64,000 nucleotides of DNA, taken from the NCBI GenBank assembly GCA_013396915.1, contig VWZL01002028.1, positions 1 through 64,000 of the forward strand, read 5' to 3'. The notes beneath the pieces are model-generated. The model saw only the letters and a list, made by a program, of their open reading frames with translations, was not told where the DNA came from and did not search any database. Every line of letters begins with the position of its first letter. The first letter of the stretch is position 1. Source of the DNA: Stercorarius parasiticus (lineage: Eukaryota > Chordata > Aves > Charadriiformes > Stercorariidae). The translations under genes were made by a program, and so were the position numbers. Positions 1 to 23,313 of this stretch are shown here, piece by piece.

Positions 1-37
1 TCAGAGGTCCTTTGCAACCATGAGGATTCTATGATAA
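1..37 (+). mobile_element. CR1 LINE 3' tail, cut by window edge
   Basis: The first bases match the 3' end common to avian CR1 elements: the segment around TCAGAGGTCC, then CCAACCATGAGG, then one ATTCTATGAT tail unit. The body of the element lies to the left of the window, so its length and subfamily cannot be judged. Only the family-typical tail is seen; nothing coding is present. Confidence 0.75.
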
Positions 38-247
38 AATATGACAGACACTGATACGACTGTCTTACCAGAGGCTGGAGAATTGGGACTAACTAAATAC
101 ATGAACACTGAAGGTAGGAAGTTTGGAATATTAAGAAGGTAGCAAAAGTTGAGAACAGGTTAAGTTTTTGTAACTAGTTTCGAACACAGTGTCTTGTCTT
201 CTACTCGTGTGTGTGTCTTATACAGCAAGACACAAAGTTTGACCAAC
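38..247. other. Intron of PRKCE, no feature seen
   Basis: Ordinary AT-rich sequence between two transposable-element fragments. No exon-like reading frame or repeat was recognised. Confidence 0.5.
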
Positions 248-917
248 TGTGGTGTGTTGACCCTGTCTGAGTGCCAGGTGCCCCCCAAGCTATTCTGTCA
301 CTCCCCCTCCTCAGCTGGACAGGGGGAGAAAAATGAGAGAAAAGCCTTATGGGTCAAGATAAGGACAGGGAGATCACTCAGCAATTACTGTCACGTGCAA
401 AACAGACTTGATTTGGGGAAATTAATTTATTGCCAATCAAATCAGAGTAGGGATGGGGAATGGGGGTTGCAGTCAGTTTATCACACGTTTCTGCTGCTCC
501 TTCCTCCTCAGGGGAAGGACTCCTCACACTCTTCCCCTGCTTCAATGTAGGCTTCCTCCCACGGGAGACATTTCTCCACAAACTTGTCCAACATGAGTCC
601 TTCCCATGGGCTGCAGTTATTCACAAACTGCTCCAGCGTGGGTCCCTTCCACCGGGTGCAGTCCTTCAGGAACAGACTGCTCCAGGGTGGGTCCCACCAT
701 GGGGTCACAAGTCCTGCCAGCAAACCTGCTCCAGCATGGGCTTCTCTCTCCATGGGTCTACAGGTCCTGCCAGGAGCCTGCTCCAGCATGAGCTTCCCAT
801 GGGGTCACAGCCTCCTTCAGGCATCCACCTGCTCCAGCATGAGGTCCTCCATGGGTTGCAGGTGGATATCTGCTCCACCGTTAACCTCCATGCGCTGCAG
901 GGGGACAGCCTGCAGAA
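248..917. mobile_element. Broken avian ERV LTR-like repeat with ~50-bp internal period
   Basis: The segment begins TGTGGTG and resembles, from memory, a dispersed LTR family common in bird genomes. From about 628 to 880 the motif CTGCTCCA recurs at 628, 677, 726, 778, 829 and 870, spaced 49, 49, 52, 51 and 41 bases, giving a degenerate tandem structure. The far end (after GGGGGACAGCCTG near 917) loses resemblance before a CA terminus is reached, so the copy is truncated and no target duplication can be defined. Some sequence also seems missing near 450. The minus strand carries AATAAA near 430, which hints that transcription of the LTR ran on the minus strand. Open frames across it (for example 460-957 +) are products of the repeat, not genes. 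The family assignment rests on recall, not a search. Confidence 0.6.
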
Positions 918-3900
918 ATCGGAGCACATGATGGAGCTGGTAGCAAATGCATGGTAGGCCCCAAATTCCTTTTACAAAAGTAGGATGTGTTAACACTGTA
1001 GTCTCACCTTATTACTCAGCGTTTTTTATTGTTATGTAGAATTTGGACAGTAAAATAACCTGTATATTGAAATCCAAAAGCAAATAATAAGCGTTAAAAC
1101 TTCTCTTATTTAACCTCATCACTGAGAAGTGCTTTTTCTGCCAATGACAGATCATGAGGGTGGTCATCCCCCCATACCTGTCGTATCCCAGTCCCCCCCC
1201 CAGTATAAACCTATGTAACACATCCAGGCTCTACTGGCAATATGCAAACTCACCATTTGCAATTACCTCATGATGCTGTGCCAATAATCCTGGCAGGGAG
1301 AAAGAACATACTGTTTAGCACATGTTTCCATTTTTACTGTGCAATAGATGCGTAGAATTAACATCTAGCAGGGCAGGTAAGTAGTGCTTTAAATGTTGGA
1401 AGATTTCCATTTAAATCCATGGCTTTCATATAGCCATATCCAGAAATGCTTTGCTAAATTGGGGTTTTAAAGTAGTATTCTGATAATAAATCATACAAGT
1501 ACTTCAGGATTTACATAATATACTCTATTACTGTTCTCTGAATGGAAATTTGTAATAATATATTTAATGTTGAAAGACATAGATGGGAGAGCTTCTTTAA
1601 TAGCGCTGCTTGTGAGTCAGAGACATTCTTAATTAAGCTTTTGTTGTGTGTGTGAGGGGGAAGGTATCAGAATAAGAAAAATTCCTCCCACATTTGCAAG
1701 AAAGACAATGGAAAGAGGGAATGAGTTCTTTTGCTGCTGATTTGTGTCTCTTACAAATGATTGCAAGAATTGCCCACTTAGGAAATGGGCAAGATGGGGA
1801 TGTTAGTAGAAGGTGACAGGATTTTCATAATATGGCCCTTAGTAAAAGATGCAAATCAGAAAGAGCAGTGACATGTTGGAACACTGGTTGAAGTGTGTTG
1901 TGGGTTATATATTGGGCTAAAAAGGGAAAAGTAGTGGCAGATGTTATTTATCAGTGGCAGCTGCCTTGGAGAACAGTCCCTTCTAAGGTGATGAGTAATA
2001 CTGTCTTTCAGTTGGTTTATTCGGTTCAGCAGTAGAGTTGTGAGAAATGGGAAGTCCAAAGGTTGATTACCTGTAGACTGCTACACCCTCCATCCAAGAA
2101 AGGAAAAAGTTATCTGTGCACTTCAAATGAGGACTCACTGTTTAACCTGTTGGGTGCCCTGCAGGCTCCACTGCAGAGCAAAGGTGTATCATGTGGTTTT
2201 AGTGTGCAGAACCAATTTATAAAAGATACAAGTGGTGAAACAAACAGAGAAACGCGATTTAAAGTGCTTGCTATTATATTAGAAAGCTTCATCTTTCTAT
2301 CAGGCTTCCTGGATGCCATCCATGGGGTGGCACTCAGGGTTGCCTTGACGCGGACGCCATGCCTCAGGTTGCTGTGGTAGGGCTGTCTCGGAGCACATTT
2401 CAGTGACACCCCTATCCCCACCCATTCCTGCAGACTGGTCCAAAGTTTTACCAGATCTGGCTTCCTTGCTAGATGAAGAGCTGGCATGCAGGAGTTCAGA
2501 TACTGGTGGCAACCAACTACTTGATTCTAACGTGTATCGAGACACTGCGAAGCACTCTGAAACCTCAGTATGTGTAATGTATATCACAGGCTTGAGCTTC
2601 AGAGGGGGTATAACTGTTATAAAACTTCGTTTTGAAAGCCATCTTCTCTGACCTGTGTAGGTTATACACCATAGATCCTTAACGTGGGTACATGGAATTG
2701 TAGGATTTAATATGCAGATTTAGCGTAAGTGAGCTTCTTTGCATGCATTTCTAAGCTTGGATGGAAACAAGTTGTTGCTATCAGGAGGGGGTTCTGGAAA
2801 TGGAATCAACAAGATAAGATGATGGTGAGATTTAGTAGCTTAAAGGCAGGAATTAGTTTTCATTCCCCTTTTTACCTTCGTATCACGGCTTTTCTGCAGC
2901 TAGCATGTGACTGGGGTATCCATGGGGACCTGTTTAGTTCAAAGCAGCTTCTGTCTTGCTGTGGCCTGAGAAGTATGCAAAATTTCTACAATTGTCTTTT
3001 CTGTGACATCTTGCTGTGTCTCTGGCCATCCACAGCCTCTGGTCTTTTGCATGGTGTACAATGGGATAATGGTTGCCTCGCTACAGATACTTCAGTAGTT
3101 TCTGTTCTGGCAAAAACTTGCTTTTTTAGGCTGCCATTCGCTCATCCAGCATAATTTACTGCAAAGGGATTTAGGTTGCCTATTAGCAAGAGAGCCTGCC
3201 TGCCAGGGTAGTGAAACAAGATACATGAGTGTTGTTGAATTTTCCTGCTGGAAATTTTCAAGAACCATCAGAAAAATTGAAGCTGAGGATGCCTGATGTA
3301 CAGGAGACCCTTCCCCACTGCAGGAGGCTGGGCTCAGAAATCTCCTAGGTGCCTGCCACTCATGCTTCTGTTACTCTATGGCAAAGGAACAAAGCTGGGG
3401 TTGAAAAAACATTTAAGAAACAACTCTTTTCTGAAAGACCAGAGCGCCCAGTCATACAAGAATCTGTTTCATCACGCTCTATGCAGCTTTTGCAACTATT
3501 TGAAAAAGACTGAACTTCTCTGATCTATCACAAACACATGCTTAAAATACTGTCATTCGGGATCTGTCTGGTTTAGTAGTTACCTCTGGGAAAAGGGCTT
3601 TGTCCTGAAGTTTTCACAATGCTGTTTTCCTTCTTAGCATCACAACACCGTTTCCTTTCCAGAAACTGACAAAGGCCAGCAGCTCAGGTGTTGACCCTGG
3701 AGAGAGTTCAGTTGACCTTGCAGTTACTTCCATAGCCTGGAGCTCTGTTAAAATAAACATGCATGTGTGCACCCCTTTGAAAGTTCATCTTCCACAGCAG
3801 CCATGACCGTGATGTTTTGTCACATTTTCCTTCTTTCCTTGAAGACAGCCAAAGGACAGCATGTGTCACCAGAGTATCAACCACCACCACAAGTGGCTGG

Positions 3901-4020
3901 GCATCCTCTGAGGAGCATGCTGCAATCACATCGCAGGACATGTTTGCAGACTTGCAGCAGTTAAGAGTAGGGAACTCTAGCCCCAAGGATAGCTTTTGGT
4001 CTGATCATAGTTATAATAAT
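918..4020. other. Intron of PRKCE, unique-looking sequence
   Basis: AT-rich intronic DNA. A C-rich tract lies near 1191-1202. Open frames near 2063-2651 and 2729-3154 have no recognisable domain, lack convincing splice sites and are not called as genes. Confidence 0.5.
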
Positions 4021-4548
4021 CTTATAGAATCGTTTTGTTTGGAAGAGACCTTTTAAGTCCAACTGTTAAGCTAGCACTGCCACGTTACCACTAAACTATG
4101 TCCCTAAACACCACATCTACCTGTCTTTTAAATACCTCCAGGGATGGCAACTCAACCGCTTCCCTGGGCAGCCTGTTCCAATGCTTGACAGCCCTTTCAG
4201 TGAAGAAATTTTTCCTGATATCCAGTTCAAACCTCACTTGGCACAACTTGAGGCCGTTTCATCTTGTCCTATTGCCTGTTACTGGGGAGAAGAGACTGAC
4301 CCCCACCTCTCTACAACCCCCTTCCAGGTAGTTGTAGAGAGCAATAAGGTCTCCTCTCAGCCTCCTTTTCTCCAGGCTGAACAACCCCAGCTCCCTTAGC
4401 CTCTCCTCATAAGACTTGTTCTCCAGACCCCTCACCAGCTTCCTTGCTCTTCTCTGGACATGCTCCAGCACCTCAGTGTCTTTCTTATAGTGAGGGGCCC
4501 AAAACTGAATACAGTACTTGAGGTGGGGCCTCACCAGTGCTGAGTACA
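4021..4548 (-). mobile_element. CR1 LINE 3' fragment
   Basis: On the minus strand this is a 5'-truncated CR1: the C-terminal end of the ORF2 reverse transcriptase followed by the 3' untranslated region, with the tail at 4021. Reading the minus strand, residues such as [19 protein letters not shown] and [16 protein letters not shown] are hallmark CR1 ORF2 C-terminal blocks. The plus strand shows the matching text (CCTGGGCAGCCTGTTCCA). Only about 0.5 kb of a 4.5-kb element remains and the frame is followed by stops, so it is dead. It shares the [14 protein letters not shown] block with the copy at 51502-52662, suggesting the same CR1 lineage. Confidence 0.93.
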
Positions 4549-7500
4549 AGTATCTTACAATAATAATATAAAACCACAACAGTATTGTATTATCAGTATT
4601 GTATTATATTGTATATGTAGTTGCTTCATTCAAAAGCTCATGTATTTTTTTTAGCTTTAGTAAGTAGTTAATTTAATAAGAGATATTGCACCTTGTTAGC
4701 CTGTCAGGACTTAACGCTATCAATACTAACACCAGGCTACTAATACTACTTATTACTAACACTGTATCAACATGAACTGAATGTCACCGCCATAAACTAA
4801 ATTAGTTTTCTTCCTGTAGGTTTATCATGTGAAGTTACGGCACAAAAACTCTTCTACATTTTCCAAATTATTATTTTACATTACTAGTTACTGTATGAGT
4901 AGACCCATTACGTTCTGTGGAGTAAGATTTTTTCCCCTGAATAATAACTTTAGTATTTACCATATGTAGAATGCATTTCCATCCTCTGATTTCAGTTGCA
5001 GATTTATTGACATAAGGGCATTGTGTTTAGAGTGAGGCTGTTTCTTCCTCTTGAAAGATAACACTGGAAGACTGAAATAACCTTAGTTAGCATTGATTTT
5101 TATTTTTTTTTGTCCTGTTGTCTGTGTTGTCTCCTTTCCAACTGAAAAAGCCCTAAATTCTGTCTTGTGGGAAAAAGTCTTGGAAGTTGAAATTTTATTT
5201 TAAAAATGTTGAGATGTGAAATTGACTTTTCAGAAAACCTGTCACATAGCAATAACTTCCCTATGGTATTTCTAGCAATATAACTTCTTTTGCCAAATAA
5301 AATGTAGTGTGAAAATTGTAGTTACAAGTTCTTTATTTCACGAATACTGTATTTCTTAAAATCATTAATGTTAAATACCACCAATAAAGAAAATGAGAGG
5401 AAGTAGGAGGAATCTGTCTCTGATTTGCTTACTTAGTGCATCTGACAGATGTTTATCTATAGGAATTGCGACATTCACCCTCCAAGATGAGGTCAGTACC
5501 CCTCTCATCTGTGTGAGCCCCCAGGGGTCTATAAAATGGACGTAGCACCCTATGTTTATATCCGTCCCCTACCAGTTGTCCAATCAGCAGTTCCTATAAA
5601 ACAGAAGTCTGTTCATTAGATTTATTAAAACATGATGCATGATCGCCTGCAGATAAGCATGTATAATTCCACGTTCTAATACCTTAAGTTTGTGTAAGTT
5701 CTCACTAATTCTGTGGGCACTATGCAGATGGAGAGCAGAAATGTGTGAGGGCTCATCTTGAAGGCTTTCTTAAGGAAAGTCTCAAAGTCATTTGAAGGAG
5801 AATTCTCTGTGCGCGCATAAGATAACAAATCCTCCCTTACCCCCAGCCCCTGCTGCAGCAGAGCGGATGGGCCACAGCTGAGGCAGCAGTGTCCCCTTAG
5901 GGACCAGGAGTACTTTGTGCTCCTGGTTTATGAACACTTGGTCCAAATTGTTGCCAGCCAGCAAGGGTGGGACATTCCTGAAAACTAAATTGGACTTGTC
6001 CATGTGCTAAAATTGCAATCAGACCTTCAGTATCTATGAGATCTACAGCACTTCTGGACTTTATGTTCTCCTTTATTAAGAGAATTGAATGTGAAAGTAT
6101 TTCCATTTGAAAGGACGTGGGGAATTACTGTTGTCCCTTCAGCTTTGAGTGAGCTAATAAATGTGTTCATGATAATAAATAAGTATGTAGAGACGGTTTG
6201 AACCATGTGTAAATAATCATTTGGATAGCTTTATAGTTTTGGTGTTTTTTTTTTAAATAATAAAAAACAAAAGGCAAGTGCCTATTGCAAGCCAAATCAT
6301 TTTTATCTGTTTGCATGTCAAGGGAAGTCTTTAAATACATATAGGCAGAATCTCTCTTTTAGAAAGGAATTTAAGCATTTAAAGATAAACAAGTTTTTGA
6401 AGGCAACTAAATTTCAGCCTGCTACAAAGCCACCCACCATATTTGGGCTTGATATACTTTAAAATGCAGTTTATTCTTCAGTGCATTCAGTAAATAGCTC
6501 ATGTTAACAGACATTACCTGTCAAGACACCTATCTCTTCTAAAACTAACCCAGTCTATGAGCATTTTTTCATTTCTTTAGTAACACTATCATCTTTGCTT
6601 TCTTTAACAACATAGCATTATCTAAGGATCTCATTCTTCTCCTATAAAACAAGAAATTTCCTGTCAGCTTTCCTAAAGAAAGCAGATTCCAGATATAGTA
6701 AGCAAAACCTGTGTGTTTACTCCTTGTTAAATACATGAAATGAACTGGAAAAAGACTTAGAATAATAGCATGTTCTTTCTATGACTGTGATGAACTATCC
6801 AGTTAATTTCTGTATTCATCAGTAACAACTTTATGAAATTAAAAGTTAGCATTTACCTTGCTATTTTTTATCTCAAAGTTTTAAAATTAGTTTGTTGCAT
6901 GGCTTTTTAAAGCGAGGCTTTTAATGGCAAGGAAAGATAGAAATGTAAGTATATAGGGATTTTTTTAGCTTTTTTTTTTTCGTTAAAGAAGACTAAAACC
7001 TTAAAGGCAAAATCCTGTAACAGTTTCTGCCTGGAGAAATCTTGATGACAGTATGTATGCTTCTACTGTAGAGGCCCAAAATAGAGCTTGAAAATAATCC
7101 TTTGAGACCTAATTTTGATGCATAATGATCTGGTTACACTCCATCCTGAAACCTGAGGACATTGTTCCTACCCCTTCTCACATTCTGACATAACTTTAGG
7201 CAAATTACCTCTCCTGCCTCAATATCCGTCCTCTGTTTAGATGTTACATAGTGCTAAAACAAAAGCTCTATTTCAGTATGTACATACTGGTTAAAGTGGT
7301 CAGGCTTAAATATTGTACAAAAGCTCTTAAAATTAATCTTGAGCACTCAGTATGATCATTGTTCCTTTGCATTCATTGTTCAGTTAGGCCCTGTTGTAAT
7401 TACTAAGGACAATGTTAAACCAGCTTTTTTTTCTGGAAGCTGGTTGTAGTTACGGGTGACAGCAACGTGAAGGGATCCAAAAGGTGCCCCGTGTGAAAAT

Positions 7501-9811
7501 CACTTTGTGCCAGAAGCGCTGTGCAGGTGTCAGTGTTCCATCGCATGGGGGTTACCTGGAAGCTACGCCCATTCCTGCTAGTGGCCTACAGTTTGGCCTT
7601 GATGGGGCAGTAGCCATTTAATTAAAACATCTGATTTTTTTTCTTCTCCAAACACTGTCTCTGTTTGATGCCAATCCCCTCCAGATGCCCAGGACATTCC
7701 CTCTTAGACATCAGCATTCTGAGCAGTAGCAAATGCTGAAAAACCTCTGTGCATGTAATCTCTCTCCCTCCTTTTCTGCAATATGTTTTCCTTTTTTGTA
7801 TTGTCAGAATTCTGTAAGTACTCACAACATGGAGGATTAGGAATGGAAATAGCACATTTTGCTGTGCAGGATAATTCTGTCTGTTGTGGTTGGTTCTCCA
7901 CACTGAACGCTTCTCATTTATGCTGAAACCGTTTTAGTACAAAATGAGACCTAGCATGTTCCAGCCTTTGTTATTTGTTGTGCAGGGTCTTTTTCTTCCA
8001 ATCTTGCCCCCTTTGAGGGTTAGGGAGTATTCTGTATTATTTTTTTATCTTTTAAGTTATGACTTATAATATATACTGAACAGATACTACAGAATTAACA
8101 GTGTTAAATGTGATTCTAGACACTTCATTTAAACATTCTTTTTGTAAGTATTTATGAATTTAGTGCAATTTTGTATTCCAGATATTTCTGACTTTTATAA
8201 CACTTCTCTAAGAGCTTGGAGTTAAGCCTGTAAGTCTTTTCAGTCTTTGAAATTGTAGGCAGTAAGTTTGCATGTATGTGTGAGTTTATAAAAGCAATTA
8301 TATCCTATTGTTTTCCAAATAACTCAGAGTTACTCTTGGCTGCAATGAAAAGAAGTAGTGGCATTACTGGGTATAGTTTTGAGATGAAATTAGCTCTAAA
8401 TTTGCCAGATCTCAAGTACCATCATATAAAGCTTAAACTCAGTGTGCTGCATTGACAGTATTCTCCATGAACATTTGGAAATTATCATGAGCCTTTCCTA
8501 CTCCTTCTTTTGAAAATGAAAGTTAAATAAATGCATTAAAAAAAGATAAACTGAATAATATAAAGGGCTGAAGGACTCAAAATCAAACAGGGAACAGAAT
8601 GTACTTTACATAAAGAAACAGCTTTCACTGAGGAAATGATAACCCTCCGTGACTATTTAGTAGAAATACTGTGACAAGGAATTGTTTATATTGGAACTTG
8701 CTTATAGACTGACTACAGCAAATTCATTTAATTTTAATTTTAACTCCTCTACTAAGAATAGAAATAGCACGATTGAATGGTATCCTAATGATATTTTCTA
8801 GAATCTGTCATAAACCACTGTAAAACTTTAAAAAATATATTTAAAGGCCAGTTTTGTTTGGGATGCTAATATTGTCTTAAAGTATGTCTTGGAAACACTA
8901 GTTGGCTGTATTGCATAAATGTTGGAGGGTTTCCCAAGTATTCCCTGTTTTCTGATAGCATTTAGTGATCCCTGCATTCCTCTTGTGAATGAGAGAGGTT
9001 TGGAGAAAGCAATGTAGCTCCCTTTCTAAGGAGATGTCTTCAGACAGTTAAATGTATGTCTCTAGTGTGGCTGTTCAGTATGAGATAAATGGATTTGAAT
9101 TTAAACTTAAGACTATTGTTAGTGCAACTAGAAATAAGTAGTTCACAGCCCTGGGTATGAGCCAGCACCGATGTGATCATCCAGCTCTGAGTCACCTGGG
9201 AAGGTTACTGCCTGGTTTGGTGCCTGTGGTCCACAACAGCTGTGTGCATCGGGCAAGACATGGCAGTGTCTTGCTTGAGGACTGTGGAAAAGCATTGCGT
9301 ATGTGTTTGTGTTGGGTAATGGTGAACAAGCTAGCTGAACTTAATGTGAACTGAGTGTAAAGCTCTTGTGACTTGGTCTGCTTTGGTGAAAGCCTGATGT
9401 CCAGTCATCCCGTCTCCAGTCATGCACTGCTAATGCCAGATACTACTCCAACCCTCCAAATAAGTACTGCTGCCAACTGACAAGGCGGGGACTCTACGCG
9501 AGCTGTAATGAGAGGTGAGGTGGAGGCGGAGGCAGAGTCACCACTGGGGAGTCACTGCTCTTGAACATGCAGTTCATCTGTGCATAAAGCAGGATGTGGT
9601 ACAGGAATTTGGCCAAGTCCTCGTCTTTGGTATTTCCCTGAGCTGTTTGAGCATCCTTCTCACACACAGAGATGCTGTTTGTATGGAAATGATATCAATA
9701 ATTGAGACCTGCCGTTCAATCTGATAATTTCAGGATTAGTGTATTGCTTGTATCTGTTTTCAAGTCAGTGAATTTCTGAAGAAGGACACTGTTTTATTGT
9801 TTAACTATAGT
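4549..9811. other. Intron of PRKCE, unique-looking sequence
   Basis: About 5.3 kb of AT-rich intronic DNA. The 14-bp unit CAGTATTGTATTAT occurs twice in tandem near 4579-4607. Small homopolymer runs are present. No exon, RNA gene or recognised transposon was seen. Confidence 0.5.
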
Positions 9812-9930
9812 ATTCAAGACCTGCCTGGATACATTCCTCTTTAACCTGCTCTAGGTGAATCTGCTTTGGTAGGGGGGTTGGACTAGATGATCTCTGAAGG
9901 TCCTTTCCAACCCTTACCATTCTGTGATTG
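9812..9930 (+). mobile_element. CR1 LINE 3'-end fragment
   Basis: A 119-bp piece of a CR1 3' end in plus orientation: the end of the ORF2 (CAAGACCTGCCTGGATAC), then GGGGTTGGACTAGATGATCT, CCTTTCCAACCC and an ATTCTGTGATTG tail. Strongly 5'-truncated, as is normal for CR1. No flanking duplication is expected or seen. Confidence 0.9.
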
Positions 9931-13356
<3,426 letters not shown>

Positions 13357-13391
13357 GGGTGTAATAGGAAAACAGGGATACCAGTGTCAAG
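13357..13391 (+). CDS. PRKCE: PRKCE exon B: 35-nt micro-exon in C1A
   Basis: A very short exon that completes the split Trp and encodes GVIGKQGYQCQ plus one base of the next Val. It supplies the Cys of the CQVC zinc pair of C1A, shared with the next exon. Acceptor TTTTCAG and donor AAG|GTAAGA are both strong. Exon A ends two bases into a codon and exon C starts two bases before a codon end, so only this 35-nt piece keeps the frame. It was found by following the known family sequence across the splice junctions, because it is too short to stand out as an open reading frame. Confidence 0.96.
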
Positions 13392-21325
<7,934 letters not shown>

Positions 21326-21422
21326 CTAATTGCAGGTGCAGAGACTCAACAACCAGTTCCTGGAAGCGCGTCATCAGAAGAAGATAGGTCGAAGTCAGCA
21401 CCCACTTCTCCATGTGATCAAG
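21326..21422 (+). CDS. PRKCE: PRKCE exon F: V3 phosphoserine cluster
   Basis: Encodes [20 protein letters not shown] then [12 protein letters not shown]. The RSKSAPTSP block holds the Ser and Thr residues known in PKC epsilon as hinge phosphosites (around human 346-350) that take part in 14-3-3 binding, and it is unchanged here; the stretch before it varies between species. The exon is 97 nt, so skipping it would shift the frame. The donor is CAAG|GTCGAA, which has GT but lacks the usual purine at +3, A at +4 and G at +5, so it is a poor match to U1 snRNA. Reading on past it meets a stop after GRTSLLIS. The exon itself is secure because the sequence matches the family and the next exon restores the split Glu codon. 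Confidence 0.94.
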
Positions 21423-23098
21423 GTCGAACATCTCTCTTGATTTCCTGACATATATATTGTTACGTATTTTCCTTCTTTATGAGGAGTAAAAAAAGCTATC
21501 AGGCCCACCCTCTGTAGAACAAAATCAATGAAGTAGTTACCACCAGAAAATAAAGAACTTGAACTTATGATCTGCAAAAACTTTTTTAAAAGACCTGCTT
21601 CTCATGTCATTTAAATCTTGAAAATAAGTGGCTTTTAAAGGGAAAATTATAAAACAGTCATCTTAAAATATTGTTAAGTTTACTAGATGAGTCCATGCCT
21701 AGCCCAATTCCTTTATGTAAGGAGGTTATATATTCTAAGAGTGAGAACATTTTAAATAGTACCACAGAACTTGAGAGCCTTTATCTATCTGAAAAGGTTT
21801 TATCTGTTAATACGTTTCTGAGTTTAAATTGCCTCCTTTCAATTCTACGTTAACATTTATGACAGTAAAAAATTACAGACAGTTAGGCTGTGCTAGCATG
21901 TCTGTGTGGTCTCTAGAGCCTTTGTAAAACCATGTTTCCTTTGAGTGATTTTTTTCATGCTTAGATTTGGAGACAAATATTTTAATCTTGACAGATATGA
22001 CCTGATTTCATTGAGCTGAACAGCCTGATGGACAGAACCTGTATGTCAGCAGCACTTTTTGAATCTGATCTGATTGTTGTTTTTAAAAATCAGAAGTCTG
22101 TCAGATATCTTATGTACCATCATGTGTGTAAACTGATGAATGAAAGATCTTTACACCAAGGCATTGGAAGACGGGTACTTTTATGTCAAATTCTTTAAAA
22201 CGTATTTACAGTTGAGAAGTTTCTCACCCTTATTTTTAGGGAAGAGACTTTCAAAACTCCATGATAATAAGTACCGTAAGACTCCGAGTCCAGAACTGAT
22301 TTAAATTTGTCAACTTTTTGGTTTCACAGACAGCATGTTGGTTAAATAATATTTTTTAAATATCTGATGTTTTGCTTAAAATAAGAACAAAGAATTTGCT
22401 GAAACTCTCGCTTAAATTTCCCTTTTGTAGCTGTTCAGTAAAGTTGTTGCTTCCAAGTCCATCAAGCAGAAGTGGTATGCAAGTGGTTGAGGCAGATGCT
22501 GAGGTCCATTAGTCACCAGGACTCGCTGTGTTTGGCATTGAGAACCCTTCAGAACCATTTAGCAGATCTACACAATTGCTGGTTAAAGTGGCATTAGGAA
22601 ATGGTCAAATACTTTATTGGCAGGCATCTGATAAAAGCTGGAGCTGAGTAAGACGCTCCATTCATGTTGACTTCAAGGACTGGGACGCCCAACTATCCTT
22701 TGAACTTTGGAAGATACAACGCTAAAATACTTAAGCAGGAAGATGAGTAAGTGCTGCAGGAAGATAGGGATGTTCCAAACAAAGTACTTCTCTGTGGTAC
22801 AGGAACACCCAAAATCACTAAAACAACTATTTGGCCACTGTTCTGACTTATCTGTCAAGTTTTGGGTATGTCATTCTCGAAGGTTCGTTTTAAAAGGCCA
22901 CCCTTCCTGTTAGAGCAGGATTTTGGCAGATTGCTGTAAGGTGGAGAAGCAGTTTGCTACATATGTATTCTTAACCACAGAATGCTCTATGCAGCATTCG
23001 GGGATGATGAATGTCCCTTCTCGAAACCGATACAGACTAACATAGGCTGTTTTTCTGATGATTGGTTAAAACAAACACTTTTTCTCACATTTCCCCAG
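21423..23098 (+). other. PRKCE: PRKCE intron F-G
   Basis: Weak GTCGAA donor, CCCCAG acceptor, 1676 bp. No transposon recognised. Open frames such as 22673-22913 have no domain. Confidence 0.8.
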
Positions 23099-23313
23099 AA
23101 ATCAAAGAGCTGGAAAACAACATTAGGAAAGCATTATCATTTGACAATCGGGGAGAGGAGCACAGAGCAACAGCTACAACGTCAACAGACAACCAGCTGA
23201 ACAAACCTGGGGAGAACGGTGAAAATGGGGAGGTCAAACAGGCCCAGACCAAGCGAATAGGCCTTGAAGAGTTCAACTTCATCAAAGTATTAGGGAAAGG
23301 CAGCTTTGGCAAG
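23099..23313 (+). CDS. PRKCE: PRKCE exon G: end of V3 and kinase glycine-rich loop
   Basis: Completes the split Glu and reads [20 protein letters not shown]; the Ser in RKALSFDNR is a known 14-3-3-binding phosphosite (human 368). A variable stretch rich in Thr and Asn follows, then [14 protein letters not shown], in which GEN is doubled compared with mammals. The catalytic domain then starts with [16 protein letters not shown], carrying the glycine-rich ATP loop GxGxxG. The exon ends AAG|GTGGGT inside this loop, before the Val of the GxGxxGxV motif. Acceptor TTTCCCCAG, phase 0 at the end. Confidence 0.97.

Noticed and set aside
460..957. 165-residue open frame on + strand
   Set aside because: It lies in the LTR-like repeat with ~50-bp units; repeated Gln/His/Ser-rich text reflects the tandem DNA and not a protein family.
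2403..2651. Open frame that begins like a globular protein segment (ADWSKVLPDLASLLDEE)
   Set aside because: A possible acceptor CTGCAG precedes it, but no donor follows in frame, no domain is recognised and both strands are open. Not enough to call an exon.
4259..4579. 106-residue minus-strand open frame
   Set aside because: It is the CR1 ORF2 C-terminus of a truncated LINE, not a host gene.
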